Assembly (NCBI RefSeq): GCF_900142225.1
Contig: NZ_FRAD01000020.1
Coordinates: forward strand, 1 to 48,672
Direction: 5' to 3'
DNA from: Hathewaya proteolytica DSM 3090
GTDB lineage: Bacteria; Bacillota; Clostridia; Clostridiales; Clostridiaceae
Length of the DNA: 48,672 nucleotides
Part shown: piece by piece, positions 8,967 to 17,753 of the stretch
Numbering within the stretch: position 1 is the stretch's first letter
Layout: the number at the start of each line of letters is the position of its first letter
Position numbers and translations under genes: made by a program
The notes under the pieces: model-generated
What the model saw: the letters and a program-made list of their open reading frames with translations, nothing else
Told to the model about the DNA's origin: nothing
Database searches by the model: none

Positions 8967-9473
8967 AATAATAATATCATATCTGATATATCATATCAAT
9001 AATAAAAATAAAATAGACTAGCACAAAAGTATCAAAATGACGCATAAAAATATGATGTTTTAAGGAATTGTATATAATATTAAAATTTACTTGTATTATA
9101 TGAGTGAAATAAAAAATAGTTCCTAAAAATAATTAAAAAATTATTTTGTATGTGTATATATTTTTTCATAGTGGGTATAATTATTACTGTGACATATAAA
9201 TACACATTAAGCCCTTATGATCCCTCAATCCCCTTATATGTTATATCCACAGAGTAAATGAGAGGCTCTGTGGGAAAATAGTTATCCCCCATAACTAAAT
9301 ATTTTAAACTCCCTTAGAGAGTAGGTCTTACGATCTACTCTCTAACCCTATATATAAATAAACACTAAAATATATAGCAAAACTCCAAAATAATTTCCCT
9401 CCAAACAATCACCAATCTAAATAAATAAGCATACAGTAATTATAGATATAACATTATAATGAGGAGATTGTTT
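8967..9473. other. Non-coding stretch with three successive hairpins
   Basis: The first 280 bases are very AT-rich with no gene. TATAAT at 9176-9181 is a possible -10 without a convincing -35. Three perfect dyads then follow: CCACAGAG (9247-9254) with CTCTGTGG (9266-9273); GTTAT-CCCCC-ATAAC (9281-9294 region); and AGAGAGTAG (9316-9324) with CTACTCTCT (9335-9343). None has a T-run, so they do not look like terminators. They may belong to the 5' leader of the gene at 9474 or to a small RNA. Confidence 0.4.
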
Positions 9474-9836
9474 ATGGGAATTTATTACAATAACATCTTT
9501 AGGGATCAAGAGGAAGATGAGGCGCAGGAAACCTTTAAGGCAAATATAAAAAATCCTAATGATGACCTGAAGTTATCTGCTCCACCAGACAAAATACCAA
9601 ACATAATAGACAGTGTTACAGATAATATAAAATACAATTTTTTAAATGTTAATAAGGTAAATAAATTTTTATGTCAGTGTTTTAACAGGTATACGTATTT
9701 GTGGCTAAATGATGGAAGAAGTTTTTGGATATGGCTTATCTCTATTCACGACACCTATATAATATGCTACAGATGGAATGGTGCAAGATGGGTATCTGCA
9801 CAAATTGCAAAGAATAAAATAAGACAAATTGGGTAA
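9474..9836 (+). CDS. Small protein of unknown function
   Basis: A 120-residue protein that I do not recognise. The first half is acidic and polar (MGIYYNNIFRDQEEDEAQE). The second half is rich in aromatic residues (YTYLWLNDGRSFWIWLI, then YRWNGARWV). It has no signal peptide and only a short hydrophobic patch, so it is probably cytoplasmic or peripherally membrane-bound. I prefer ATG 9474, which has GGAG seven bases upstream; the ATG at 9459 overlaps that site. It stands alone between a folded non-coding region and a terminator at 9858. Confidence 0.6.
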   Translation: MGIYYNNIFRDQEEDEAQETFKANIKNPNDDLKLSAPPDKIPNIIDSVTDNIKYNFLNVNKVNKFLCQCFNRYTYLWLNDGRSFWIWLISIHDTYIICYRWNGARWVSAQIAKNKIRQIG

Positions 9837-9857
9837 TAGCTTATTTTACAGTAAAAG

Positions 9858-9886
9858 AGTCCTGGTGTTTAATTAGGACTTTTTTT
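9858..9886 (+). terminator. Rho-independent terminator
   Basis: AGTCCT (9858-9863) pairs with AGGACT (9875-9880), followed by a run of seven T. It closes the 9474 gene and insulates the TetR promoter just downstream. Confidence 0.8.
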
Positions 9887-9910
9887 GTGCATTTTTTTAC
9901 AAAAAATATA

Positions 9911-9969
9911 TTGACTATTAGTCATAAAGTGATATAATCATATAAGAACTTAAAAATGACTAGTAGTCA
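9911..9969 (+). promoter_or_regulatory. Promoter and twin palindromic operators of the TetR operon
   Basis: TTGACT (9911-9916) and TATAAT (9933-9938) are spaced by 16 bases. Two near-identical 13-base palindromes of form TGACTANTAGTCA lie at 9912-9924, overlapping the -35, and at 9957-9969, between the start of transcription and the ribosome site. Each is followed by TAAAGTG, so about 20 bases are duplicated. The layout predicts autorepression by the TetR protein encoded immediately downstream. Confidence 0.85.
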
Positions 9970-9987
9970 TAAAGTGAGGTGGTATTT

Positions 9988-10593
9988 ATGGATGAAAATA
10001 AAAACTCTGTTACGGATAAGAAACAAAAGAAGGAAAAAAGCCTCTTTGAAGCCGCATATGATTTATTTATTTCAAAGGGCATAGACAAAACCTCTATAGA
10101 CGATATCGTGAAAAAGGCGGGTGTTGCAAAGGGTACATTTTATTTATACTTCAAGGACAAATTTGACATTGTAGATAAAATAATATGGAGTAAAAATCTA
10201 GATATACTAGATAAAGCCATTAAAAATACTAAAGCAAGAAAATGTGATGATTGTGTAGAAAACATAATTTACTTTGCGGATTTTATAATTGAGTATTTTA
10301 AAGAAAACAAATTACTACTAAAAATAATGAATAAAAACTTTTCCTGGAATGTCATAAAAAAAACCTATGTAACCACATCTCAAAATAGTTCGCTAAAGGA
10401 TTTTTTTGAATATATCTGTGATTACATGAAGATAAACAAGGGATATTCTAAAGAACAAGTAGAAAAAACAATATTTATTATAGTTGATTTAATAGGAAGT
10501 GTTTGTTATTGCTCTATTATTTTGCATGAGCCAGATGAAATTGACAACATGAAACCTATTTTATTTGATACTGTAAGAAAAATATTGAGCTAG
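9988..10593 (+). CDS. TetR-family transcriptional regulator
   Basis: About 201 residues. The N-terminal TetR helix-turn-helix is clear: LFEAAYDLFISKGIDKTSID then IVKKAGVAKGTFYLYFKDK, about residues 16-55. The C-terminal ligand domain is not conserved enough to predict the inducer. ATG 9988 has GAGGTGG five to six bases upstream; the GTG at 9979 overlaps that site. It is first in an operon with an MMPL-type exporter and a heptad-repeat secreted protein. It sits directly behind two TGACTANTAGTCA palindromes that are its likely operators. It probably represses the efflux operon until a toxic lipid-like or hydrophobic compound binds. Confidence 0.9.
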   Translation: MDENKNSVTDKKQKKEKSLFEAAYDLFISKGIDKTSIDDIVKKAGVAKGTFYLYFKDKFDIVDKIIWSKNLDILDKAIKNTKARKCDDCVENIIYFADFIIEYFKENKLLLKIMNKNFSWNVIKKTYVTTSQNSSLKDFFEYICDYMKINKGYSKEQVEKTIFIIVDLIGSVCYCSIILHEPDEIDNMKPILFDTVRKILS

Positions 10594-10647
10594 ATGCCAT
10601 TGTGTAGGACAGTGGAGTATTGAAAGATTAGGAGATGACAAGGAGTT

Positions 10648-12714
10648 ATGAAAAAGAAATTTGCAGACTTTATCGTTAAGAACAAAATTTTAATTCTTAT
10701 TATATCAATTGCATTGCTGGTTCCATCGGTTATAGGCATGATTGCTACAAAAATTAATTACGATATTTTAAGCTACCTTCCACAAGATTTGGAGACCATG
10801 AAGGGACAATCAATCCTTGAGAGCGAATATAACTTGGCTGCCACGGGTATGATGACCATAGAAAACATGGTAGACAAGGATGTAAAAAAGTTGTGTGAAG
10901 ACATTAAAAATGTCGATGGTGTAACAGATGTCATTGGTGCTAGAAGCATATTGGACATTGGAGTTCCAAAAGAAATGTTGCCAGAAAAATTTAGGAAAAT
11001 ATGTTATTCCGATAATTCAACATTGATCTTAATAAAGTTTACCAACAATGCAGCTTCAGAAAAAACTTATGAAGCTATAGAAAATATAAGAAAAATCACA
11101 GATAAAAGGGCTTTCCTTGGAGGTATGTCAGCTATAGTTCACGATACAAGAGAATTAGCAGAGCAGGAAACACCATTATATGTAATTGTAGCAGTTATTT
11201 TTGCCATAGCAGTATTGGCTATGAGCCTAGAATCCACTATTGTACCGTTTATATTCTTATTGGGTATAGCATTTCCAATACTATATAACATGGGTACAAA
11301 TTATTTCTTTGGGGAGATTTCGTATATCACAAAGGCCCTGGCTGCGGTGTTGCAGTTAGGCGTAACCATGGACTATTCCATATTCCTTCTTCACAGATAT
11401 GACGAAGAAAAGAAAAAATGTGGTTCAGCAGAAGAGGCTATGAGCAATGCCATCGTAAGTACTTTCAGTTCTATTATTGGAAGCTCACTTACTACTGTAG
11501 CTGGATTTTTAGCGCTGTGTACTATGAGCCTTGCTTTAGGTAAGGATATTGGACTAGTTATGGCAAAGGGAGTAATTCTTGGAGTTATATCTACAGTAAC
11601 AGTTTTACCAGCATTGCTTATGTACTTTGACAAATTAATTCATAAATATACTCACAGAGTGCTTATGCCTGAATTTGATAAAGTTTCTGATTTCGTTGTA
11701 AAACACAATAAAATCATAGCCATTGTGTTTGTAGTACTATTTATACCAGCAATATTTGGACAGGCTAATGCCGATGTTTATTATAATTTGGATGAGTCCT
11801 TGCCAAAGGATTTGCCTTCCATAGTAGGAACTAACAAATTAAAGCATGATTATGACATGACAACTACTCATTTTATTCTCATAAACGATAAAGTTCCATC
11901 TTATAAAGTTAATGAGATGATTAAAAAAATCGAAAATGTAGATGGTGTAAAGACTGTTTTAGGTTATGATGATTTGATGGGGGCAATGATTCCAGAAGAA
12001 TTTATACCATCTCAGATACGGGATGTATTTAAAAATGGTGGCTATAACATGATTGTAGCAAATTCTAAGTATAAAGCAGCAGCTGATGCGGAAAATGCAC
12101 AAATCGATGAGATTGACAAGATAATAAAATCTTACGATACTAATGCTTTCATGTCTGGAGAAGGGCCTCTTACAAAGGATCTTATTGAAATAGCTGATGA
12201 GGATTTTAAAAACGTTAATATAGCTTCTATTGTTGCTATATTTGTAATCATACTATTTGTATTTAAATCCGTAAGTGTACCAGTAATACTAGTTTTGGCC
12301 ATAGAATTGGCTATATCTATAAATCTTGGTATACCATATTATACAGGTACTGTACTTCCTTTTGTCGCAAGTATAGTTGTTGGAACCATACAGCTTGGAG
12401 CTACTGTGGATTACGCTATACTCATGACCAATAGGTTTAAGGAAGAATTAAATAATGGCCTTGACTCAAGTGAGGCTATGAAAATTTCTATAAGGGAATG
12501 TTCAAAATCAATTATATGTAGTGCTCTTACATTCTTTGGTGCTACTATAGGTGTTGCTATGGTATCAAAAATGGAGTTAATAAAGAGCTTATGTAGTTTG
12601 ATGGCAAGAGGAGCACTTATAAGTATGGCATGTATCATATTTGTACTTCCAGCATTGCTGATAATATTTGAAAAGGTTATAAATAAAACATCAATAAAAT
12701 GGAGAATAGGTTAG
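10648..12714 (+). CDS. MMPL/RND-type membrane exporter
   Basis: A 688-residue membrane protein with the twofold RND plan. Each half has one helix, a large outer loop (about residues 35-175 and 375-525) and five further helices. The second halves show GVTMDYSIFLLHRYDEEK and GATVDYAILMTNRFKEE, the paired acidic residues in helix 4 typical of proton-driven MMPL and RND proteins. It is shorter than Gram-negative RND pumps and belongs to the Gram-positive MMPL/YdfJ-like group, which move lipids or hydrophobic drugs. It lies 54 bases after tetR and 25 before the heptad-repeat gene. Substrate unknown. Confidence 0.9.
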   Translation: MKKKFADFIVKNKILILIISIALLVPSVIGMIATKINYDILSYLPQDLETMKGQSILESEYNLAATGMMTIENMVDKDVKKLCEDIKNVDGVTDVIGARSILDIGVPKEMLPEKFRKICYSDNSTLILIKFTNNAASEKTYEAIENIRKITDKRAFLGGMSAIVHDTRELAEQETPLYVIVAVIFAIAVLAMSLESTIVPFIFLLGIAFPILYNMGTNYFFGEISYITKALAAVLQLGVTMDYSIFLLHRYDEEKKKCGSAEEAMSNAIVSTFSSIIGSSLTTVAGFLALCTMSLALGKDIGLVMAKGVILGVISTVTVLPALLMYFDKLIHKYTHRVLMPEFDKVSDFVVKHNKIIAIVFVVLFIPAIFGQANADVYYNLDESLPKDLPSIVGTNKLKHDYDMTTTHFILINDKVPSYKVNEMIKKIENVDGVKTVLGYDDLMGAMIPEEFIPSQIRDVFKNGGYNMIVANSKYKAAADAENAQIDEIDKIIKSYDTNAFMSGEGPLTKDLIEIADEDFKNVNIASIVAIFVIILFVFKSVSVPVILVLAIELAISINLGIPYYTGTVLPFVASIVVGTIQLGATVDYAILMTNRFKEELNNGLDSSEAMKISIRECSKSIICSALTFFGATIGVAMVSKMELIKSLCSLMARGALISMACIIFVLPALLIIFEKVINKTSIKWRIG

Positions 12715-12739
12715 TATTTTATATAGGAGATGATAAATT

Positions 12740-14899
12740 ATGAAAAATAATATGTCAAAGAGATTGGTTAGTTTAGTTGTGTTGTGTACCATGATGGGAA
12801 CACAGGTTGTTTATGCAGCTGAGGGAATAAAGAAAGACGAGTCAGTATTCGTAGTGTTGGATGCAAATGGACAGTGCAAGAGCCAGATAGTAAGTGATTG
12901 GATTCATTCTGAAAACACTGGAATAGAGATTAAGGATAAATCAGATTTAAAGGATATTGTAAATATAAAAGGTGAAGAAAAACCAACTATAAGTGGTGAT
13001 GATATAACATGGAAATCAGATAAAAATGATATCTATTATCAAGGAAAAAGTGAAAAGCAACTTCCACTAGAAGTAAGTGTAAAATATATGATAGATGGAA
13101 GTGAAGTAAATCCTAAGGACATGGCTGGAAAGTCAGGAAAGTTTAAGATGATCCTTAAGATAACCAACAAAGAAAAACACACTGTTAGTATAAATGGCAA
13201 GGAAAGGGATGTATATACACCTTTCATGACAGCATCGCTACTTCAACTTCCTACAGAGAAATTTACAAATGTAAAGGTTAGTAGTGGACAACTTATATCA
13301 GATTCAAATAGCCAGATAATTGCCTTTTTGGCATTCCCAGGTTTAAAAGAAAGCTTAAATTTGGATAGTGAAATGTTAGATATAGATTTACCAGAGGAAC
13401 TTGTCATAGAGGGAGATGTAAAAGATTTTGAAATGGGACCTATAATGGTTTCTGCGACATCTGAGCTTCCTGAAAAACTAAAAGAAATAAAAAATTCTAA
13501 GGATGTAAATGAAATAAAGGATAAGTTAGGTGAGTTACAAGACGCTACAAATAAAATTGTAGATGGAAGTGGAAAGTTAAGCGAAGGTGCAAAGTTACTT
13601 GATTCAAAGCTAGGAGTTCTTAATGGAGCTTTTGGTCAAATGAGTTCAGGTATATCAAAGCTTGATGATGGAGCAGCTTCGGCTCTTAATGGGTCTTCAC
13701 AGTTAAGGGATGGTTCAGGACAACTTAGTTCAGGCTTATCACAGCTTAATTCAGAGATTCAGGGTCTTTCTGAAAAGGCACCATCCATTCTTGGACAGGT
13801 TGGACAGTTAAGCCAGGGTATAGCCCAATTAAAGTTGGGAAGTGCAGATTTATATAAGAATATGGATCTTCTTTCTGTAGGTATAGGCAAGGCTGCAGCA
13901 GGAGCTGAACAGCTAAGCCAAGGAGCAGCAAATTTATCTCAAGGATTAGATCAGTTTTATGGCGAAGTATCAAAAAGTGTAAAAGGCACAGAAACTGCAG
14001 TATCTGCTTTAGGAAAAAATATGATGGACATGGGAATAAATATAGCATCATTAAAGAGTACTGCAGAGGGGCAGCAATTACTAGCTTCTCTAAATGGTTC
14101 TGAAGAGGGCAGGAAGCTTTTAAATGTATTAAGTCTTATAGAAAAAGATAAGGCTGTTTTAGAAGGTTTCAAGGTATCAGAAGGTGAACCAACGCCATCT
14201 CAAAAATTAGAAGGTGGATATAAACAACTTAAAGACGGTGCGGATAAACTTCAAAAAGGAACTAAAGAACTTAGCGATAATTTAAAAGTTATAGAGCAAG
14301 GCAGCAGAAAATCTACTGAGGGTAGTGGAAAGATAAGCGAAGGAATTAATGCCATGACAGAGGGGTTAGGTCCAGTACTTTCTGATAAAGATGTTGTAGC
14401 TTTAAAACTTCAGCAATTGCAGCAGGCTGTATCACAACTTAATGATGGTTCACAGAAATTATTTAAAGGCGCTTCAGATATGAATTCTGGCCTTAAAGAA
14501 TTGAAAAATGGTACAAGTTCACTTAAGTCAGCTTCAGGAGAAATGCAATCAGGTATTGGTAAGTTAAAAGATGGCAGCGCTACATTAGCTGAAAAATCTT
14601 CAGAACTTAGTGATGGAACAAAGAAATTCCAAGAAGAGGGAATAAGTAAAATTGATGATGTAGCAGGAAAAGCCTTTGATAATATTGGTGAACTTATTGA
14701 AGTTAAAGATGAAATGTTTAAGCTTAGCGACCAATACCAATGCTATACAAGTGTAGGCGAAAACATGGATGGCACCGTAAAATTTGTAATGAAGACAGAT
14801 GAAATAAAAAAGCCAGAAGTTAAAAATGAAGTAGTTAAAGTAGAGGAAAAGAAATCTATATGGCAGAAGATTGGAGATTTCTTTACAAATTTGTTTTAG
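12740..14899 (+). CDS. Secreted heptad-repeat (YhgE/Pip-like) protein
   Basis: A 719-residue protein with a signal peptide (about residues 1-27, ending VVYAAEG). A beta-rich N-terminal domain reaches about residue 240. Beyond it is a long helical region with many glycine-containing heptads such as LSEGAKLLDSKLG, LRDGSGQLSSGLSQL and LKNGTSSLKSASGEMQSG. These are the x-x-x-L-x-x-G heptads found in YhgE/Pip-type and exporter-associated proteins of Gram-positives. The C-terminus is a short hydrophobic motif, IWQKIGDFFTNLF, not a full membrane helix. Coming right after the MMPL exporter, it is probably an extracellular accessory, analogous to a periplasmic adaptor. That role is inference. Confidence 0.8.
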   Translation: MKNNMSKRLVSLVVLCTMMGTQVVYAAEGIKKDESVFVVLDANGQCKSQIVSDWIHSENTGIEIKDKSDLKDIVNIKGEEKPTISGDDITWKSDKNDIYYQGKSEKQLPLEVSVKYMIDGSEVNPKDMAGKSGKFKMILKITNKEKHTVSINGKERDVYTPFMTASLLQLPTEKFTNVKVSSGQLISDSNSQIIAFLAFPGLKESLNLDSEMLDIDLPEELVIEGDVKDFEMGPIMVSATSELPEKLKEIKNSKDVNEIKDKLGELQDATNKIVDGSGKLSEGAKLLDSKLGVLNGAFGQMSSGISKLDDGAASALNGSSQLRDGSGQLSSGLSQLNSEIQGLSEKAPSILGQVGQLSQGIAQLKLGSADLYKNMDLLSVGIGKAAAGAEQLSQGAANLSQGLDQFYGEVSKSVKGTETAVSALGKNMMDMGINIASLKSTAEGQQLLASLNGSEEGRKLLNVLSLIEKDKAVLEGFKVSEGEPTPSQKLEGGYKQLKDGADKLQKGTKELSDNLKVIEQGSRKSTEGSGKISEGINAMTEGLGPVLSDKDVVALKLQQLQQAVSQLNDGSQKLFKGASDMNSGLKELKNGTSSLKSASGEMQSGIGKLKDGSATLAEKSSELSDGTKKFQEEGISKIDDVAGKAFDNIGELIEVKDEMFKLSDQYQCYTSVGENMDGTVKFVMKTDEIKKPEVKNEVVKVEEKKSIWQKIGDFFTNLF

Positions 14900-14917
14900 T
14901 GATAAATAATAAATAAC

Positions 14918-14954
14918 AAAAAGCTGATATCAAGTTATAAGGTATCAGCTTTTT
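14918..14954 (+). terminator. Rho-independent terminator of the TetR-MMPL operon
   Basis: AAAAAGCTGATA (14918-14929) pairs exactly with TATCAGCTTTTT (14943-14954). The mirrored A-run means it could also act on the minus strand. Confidence 0.9.
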
Positions 14955-14961
14955 AATTGTA

Positions 14962-15012
14962 TTGACAAAATTATGAATTAAGTCTATTATTAGTGATATC
15001 AAAGTGATATCA
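14962..15012 (+). promoter_or_regulatory. Promoter with tandem TGATATCA operators
   Basis: TTGACA (14962-14967) and TATTAT (14985-14990) are spaced by exactly 17 bases. Directly after the -10 lie two copies of the palindrome TGATATCA (14994-15001 and 15005-15012), whose centres are 11 bases, about one helical turn, apart. Their position over the start of transcription predicts repression. No regulator gene is adjacent. Confidence 0.75.
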
Positions 15013-15036
15013 TATAAAACAATTAGGGGTGATGAT

Positions 15037-15954
15037 ATGGAAAATATATTAGAGACCATGGACCTTACAAAGACATTTAAAAAAGTAAGAGCGGTAGATG
15101 ATGTAAATATACACGTGAAAAGGGGTGGTATCTATGGAATTATCGGAGAGAATGGAGCCGGTAAAACCACCATTTTAAAAATCGTGTCTGGGCTAATAAA
15201 TGCATCTTCAGGAAACTTCAAGCTGTTTGGCTGTGAATCTTCTAGGGCTAGGTCTAGTGGGGCTTTTTCAAAGATAGGGTCTTTGCTTGAATATCCTGCT
15301 ATGTATCCAAATATGACAGCTATGGAAAATATGAAAACCAAAGGTCTATGTGCAGGATTCTCAGATGAAAAATATTTAAAGGGACTTTTACAACTTGCGG
15401 GGCTTGAGAAGGTGGGAAAAAAAAGAACGAAATTTTTCTCACTTGGAATGAAGCAAAGATTAGGAATAGCCATGGCTCTAATTGGTGAACCAGAACTGTT
15501 GCTTCTAGATGAGCCTATAAATGGACTAGATCCACAGGGTATTGCCGATGTTAGAAACATGCTTAAAAGACTTGTAGCTGAAAAAAACATAACAATATTG
15601 GTTTCTAGTCATATTTTAGAAGAATTATTTAAGATAGCTAGCAGCTTTGCTATAGTTCACAAGGGAAAATTAATAGTAGAAGCTACTAAAGAAGAAATAC
15701 AACAACAATGTGGACAATATACGGAAATGATTGTGGGAGATACAAGTAAAGCTAAGCAAGCCTTGGAAGAAAAGAACATAGGGGGAGTAACATATTTGGA
15801 TGATAATATATTACACCTAGATATGGATGTAGATGTGGCGGAAGTAAACTTTATTTTGGCGGACAGTAGGATACCGGTGACATCCATCGTAGAAAAAAAG
15901 AAATCACTAGAAGAATATTATTTCTCTATCATAGGTGGTGGTAAAAATGCTTAA
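15037..15954 (+). CDS. ABC transporter ATP-binding protein, BcrA/lantibiotic-immunity type
   Basis: About 305 residues. It has Walker A GENGAGKTTILK, a signature FSLGMKQRLGIAMAL, Walker B LLLLDEPINGLDP and the switch histidine in SSHILEEL. The C-terminal 90 residues form the extra domain seen in BcrA-type exporters. ATG 15037 follows AGGGGTGAT; the longer GTG at 15004 would begin inside the operator. It overlaps the permease gene by eight bases, so the two are translationally coupled. Relatives protect against bacitracin or lantibiotics, so peptide-antibiotic efflux is the likely role, though no two-component system is adjacent. Confidence 0.88.
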   Translation: MENILETMDLTKTFKKVRAVDDVNIHVKRGGIYGIIGENGAGKTTILKIVSGLINASSGNFKLFGCESSRARSSGAFSKIGSLLEYPAMYPNMTAMENMKTKGLCAGFSDEKYLKGLLQLAGLEKVGKKRTKFFSLGMKQRLGIAMALIGEPELLLLDEPINGLDPQGIADVRNMLKRLVAEKNITILVSSHILEELFKIASSFAIVHKGKLIVEATKEEIQQQCGQYTEMIVGDTSKAKQALEEKNIGGVTYLDDNILHLDMDVDVAEVNFILADSRIPVTSIVEKKKSLEEYYFSIIGGGKNA

Positions 15955-16717
15955 AATATTTAAGATGGATTTATATAGGATGATTAAAAATAAAAGTACC
16001 TGGATTATAATGGCGATCAATATGGTCTTTCTGCTATTGCCAATTATAATAGAAGGAGTGGTACTTAAGAACTCCAATCAATCAATTGTAGGGGTAAAGG
16101 ATTTTAGCTCCTATTTAACTTCCTTTATTGCTGGCGGAACTTCCATGATGTTAATTGCTATATTTGTAGTTTTATTTTACGGAAGTATATACAAAACAGG
16201 ATTTATAAAAAATGTTGCCAATCTTGCAAAGAGTAAGCATGAGTTTGTATTAAGTATTGTATTTATTTCTATAATATACACCTTGATTATGTTTATAGCT
16301 ACTTTCATAGTTGCTTTTTTGGCCATGTTTGTAGTTTTTGGTAAGGCAAATATAGGTTCTCCATTGGAATTGATAAAATATATGGCATGCCAATTTGTAG
16401 CTTATTCGGCTATGATGTCTTTTGCTATTCTCATCTGTACATTGGTGAGAAAATCAGGGGCTGCCATGGCTATTTGCATACTTTATTTTTCGGGATTCGG
16501 CATAAATTTGTGGTACCTGATTTCTACGGCTATAATGTACCTGTTTAAAACAGAATTCAATATATGCAATTATCTTGTCAGCCATAATATAATGAGGTAC
16601 AGTATGAAAACCGTTGTCTCAGAGGAATGGTGGAAAATGCCTGTAATATCGTTTTGTTACTTTGTAGTGTTTGTGGTGATATCATCTATTGTAATGAATA
16701 AGCGTGAAATAGATTAA
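15947..16717 (+). CDS. ABC transporter permease, BcrB/lantibiotic-immunity type
   Basis: About 256 residues with six predicted membrane segments and no other domain. It begins MLKIFKMDLYRMIKNKSTWI, a typical N-terminus of ABC-2 family permeases, and has AGGTGGTGG just upstream of ATG 15947, within the end of the ATPase gene. With the preceding ATP-binding protein it should form an exporter with two copies of each subunit. Substrate is unknown. The two-gene unit ends at a hairpin at 16760. Confidence 0.82.
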   Translation: MLKIFKMDLYRMIKNKSTWIIMAINMVFLLLPIIIEGVVLKNSNQSIVGVKDFSSYLTSFIAGGTSMMLIAIFVVLFYGSIYKTGFIKNVANLAKSKHEFVLSIVFISIIYTLIMFIATFIVAFLAMFVVFGKANIGSPLELIKYMACQFVAYSAMMSFAILICTLVRKSGAAMAICILYFSGFGINLWYLISTAIMYLFKTEFNICNYLVSHNIMRYSMKTVVSEEWWKMPVISFCYFVVFVVISSIVMNKREID

Positions 16718-16759
16718 AACATGGGAAATAGATTTAAAAAGAATTAATATGGATAAAGT

Positions 16760-16793
16760 AATACAGGCGTGGTAAAACATAGCCTGTATTTTT
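16760..16793 (+). terminator. Terminator after the BcrAB-like pair
   Basis: AATACAGGC (16760-16768) pairs with GCCTGTATT (16782-16790), followed by TTT. Confidence 0.8.
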
Positions 16794-16932
16794 ACGCGTT
16801 AAACTATTAAGATGAAAGATGAAATAGTCAAATGATATTAGTGGTAGGAGAAGTGGTGTCCCCTTTAAAATTTGCAAAATGTAATATATAATTAAGGGGA
16901 ATGAAAAACAAATAGTTGAAAAGGAAATAAAA

Positions 16933-17682
16933 ATGGATTATATGTTGGAAAATGAAACATTAGATGATTTACAACTTAAAGGTATATACATTATTCAGAA
17001 GAAGGATGGGTTCAGATTTGGTGTGGACGCAGTATTGCTCTCCAATTTCGCTAGGGTTAAAAAAAAGGAATCGGTGATGGATTTATGTTCTGGTACAGGA
17101 ATTGTGCCTTTTATTTTGGCTGGTAAAACGGAAAGTGACAATATATGCGGTATGGAGATCCAAAAGGACATGGTGGAAATGGCCAATAGGACGGTAGAGT
17201 ATAATAGCTTACAACATAGGGTATCATTCATAAATGAAGATCTGACAAATTTTGATAAGCTTAAAAAGCTAGAGAAATATAATGTGGTAACGGTAAATCC
17301 ACCCTATAAAACGGGGAATTGTGGTATAGTAAATCAAGAGGATAAGCTTGCTATAGCTAGACATGAGATATGCTGCAATTTAGAGCAAGTTATAGAGGCT
17401 GCTAAAATTCTCTTGGCAGATGGTGGTAGGTTTTATATGGTTCACAGACCAGAGAGGATGGTGGACGCTGTAACTCTCATGAGAAAGCATAAAATTGAGC
17501 CAAAGAGAATAAAAATGGTAATACCTATGCCGGGGAAAGCACCTAATATAATGCTTATTGAGGGGAAAAGAAATGGAGGCAGGTTTTTTAAATGGGAACC
17601 TGACTTATGTATACATAATAAAGATGGAAGTTATACAGATGAAATAAATCAATTATATAAATCAGAGAAATGTATATTGTAA
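16933..17682 (+). CDS. YabB/TrmN6-like adenine-N6 methyltransferase
   Basis: A 249-residue class I SAM-dependent methyltransferase. Residues about 50-60 hold the SAM-binding loop (VMDLCSGTGIVPFILAGK). The catalytic NPPY motif is seen in VVTVNPPYKTGN near residue 122, as in N6-adenine methyltransferases such as E. coli TrmN6 (YfiC), which modifies A37 of tRNA-Val. In Bacillus the homologue YabB lies just before rsmI and abrB; the same order appears here. ATG 16933 follows AAAGGAAA. The precise RNA target is not shown by the sequence. Confidence 0.85.
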   Translation: MDYMLENETLDDLQLKGIYIIQKKDGFRFGVDAVLLSNFARVKKKESVMDLCSGTGIVPFILAGKTESDNICGMEIQKDMVEMANRTVEYNSLQHRVSFINEDLTNFDKLKKLEKYNVVTVNPPYKTGNCGIVNQEDKLAIARHEICCNLEQVIEAAKILLADGGRFYMVHRPERMVDAVTLMRKHKIEPKRIKMVIPMPGKAPNIMLIEGKRNGGRFFKWEPDLCIHNKDGSYTDEINQLYKSEKCIL

Positions 17683-17753
17683 AAATATGTGCAGATAAAG
17701 AAAAAGCATAGTGAGCAAGAAAAGAAAGCATAATGGATTGAAAGGAAATATAA

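Noticed and set aside
9247..9343. Possible T-box or purine riboswitch.
   Set aside because: No T-box AGGGTGG-type element, and no recognisable aptamer core or terminator follows.
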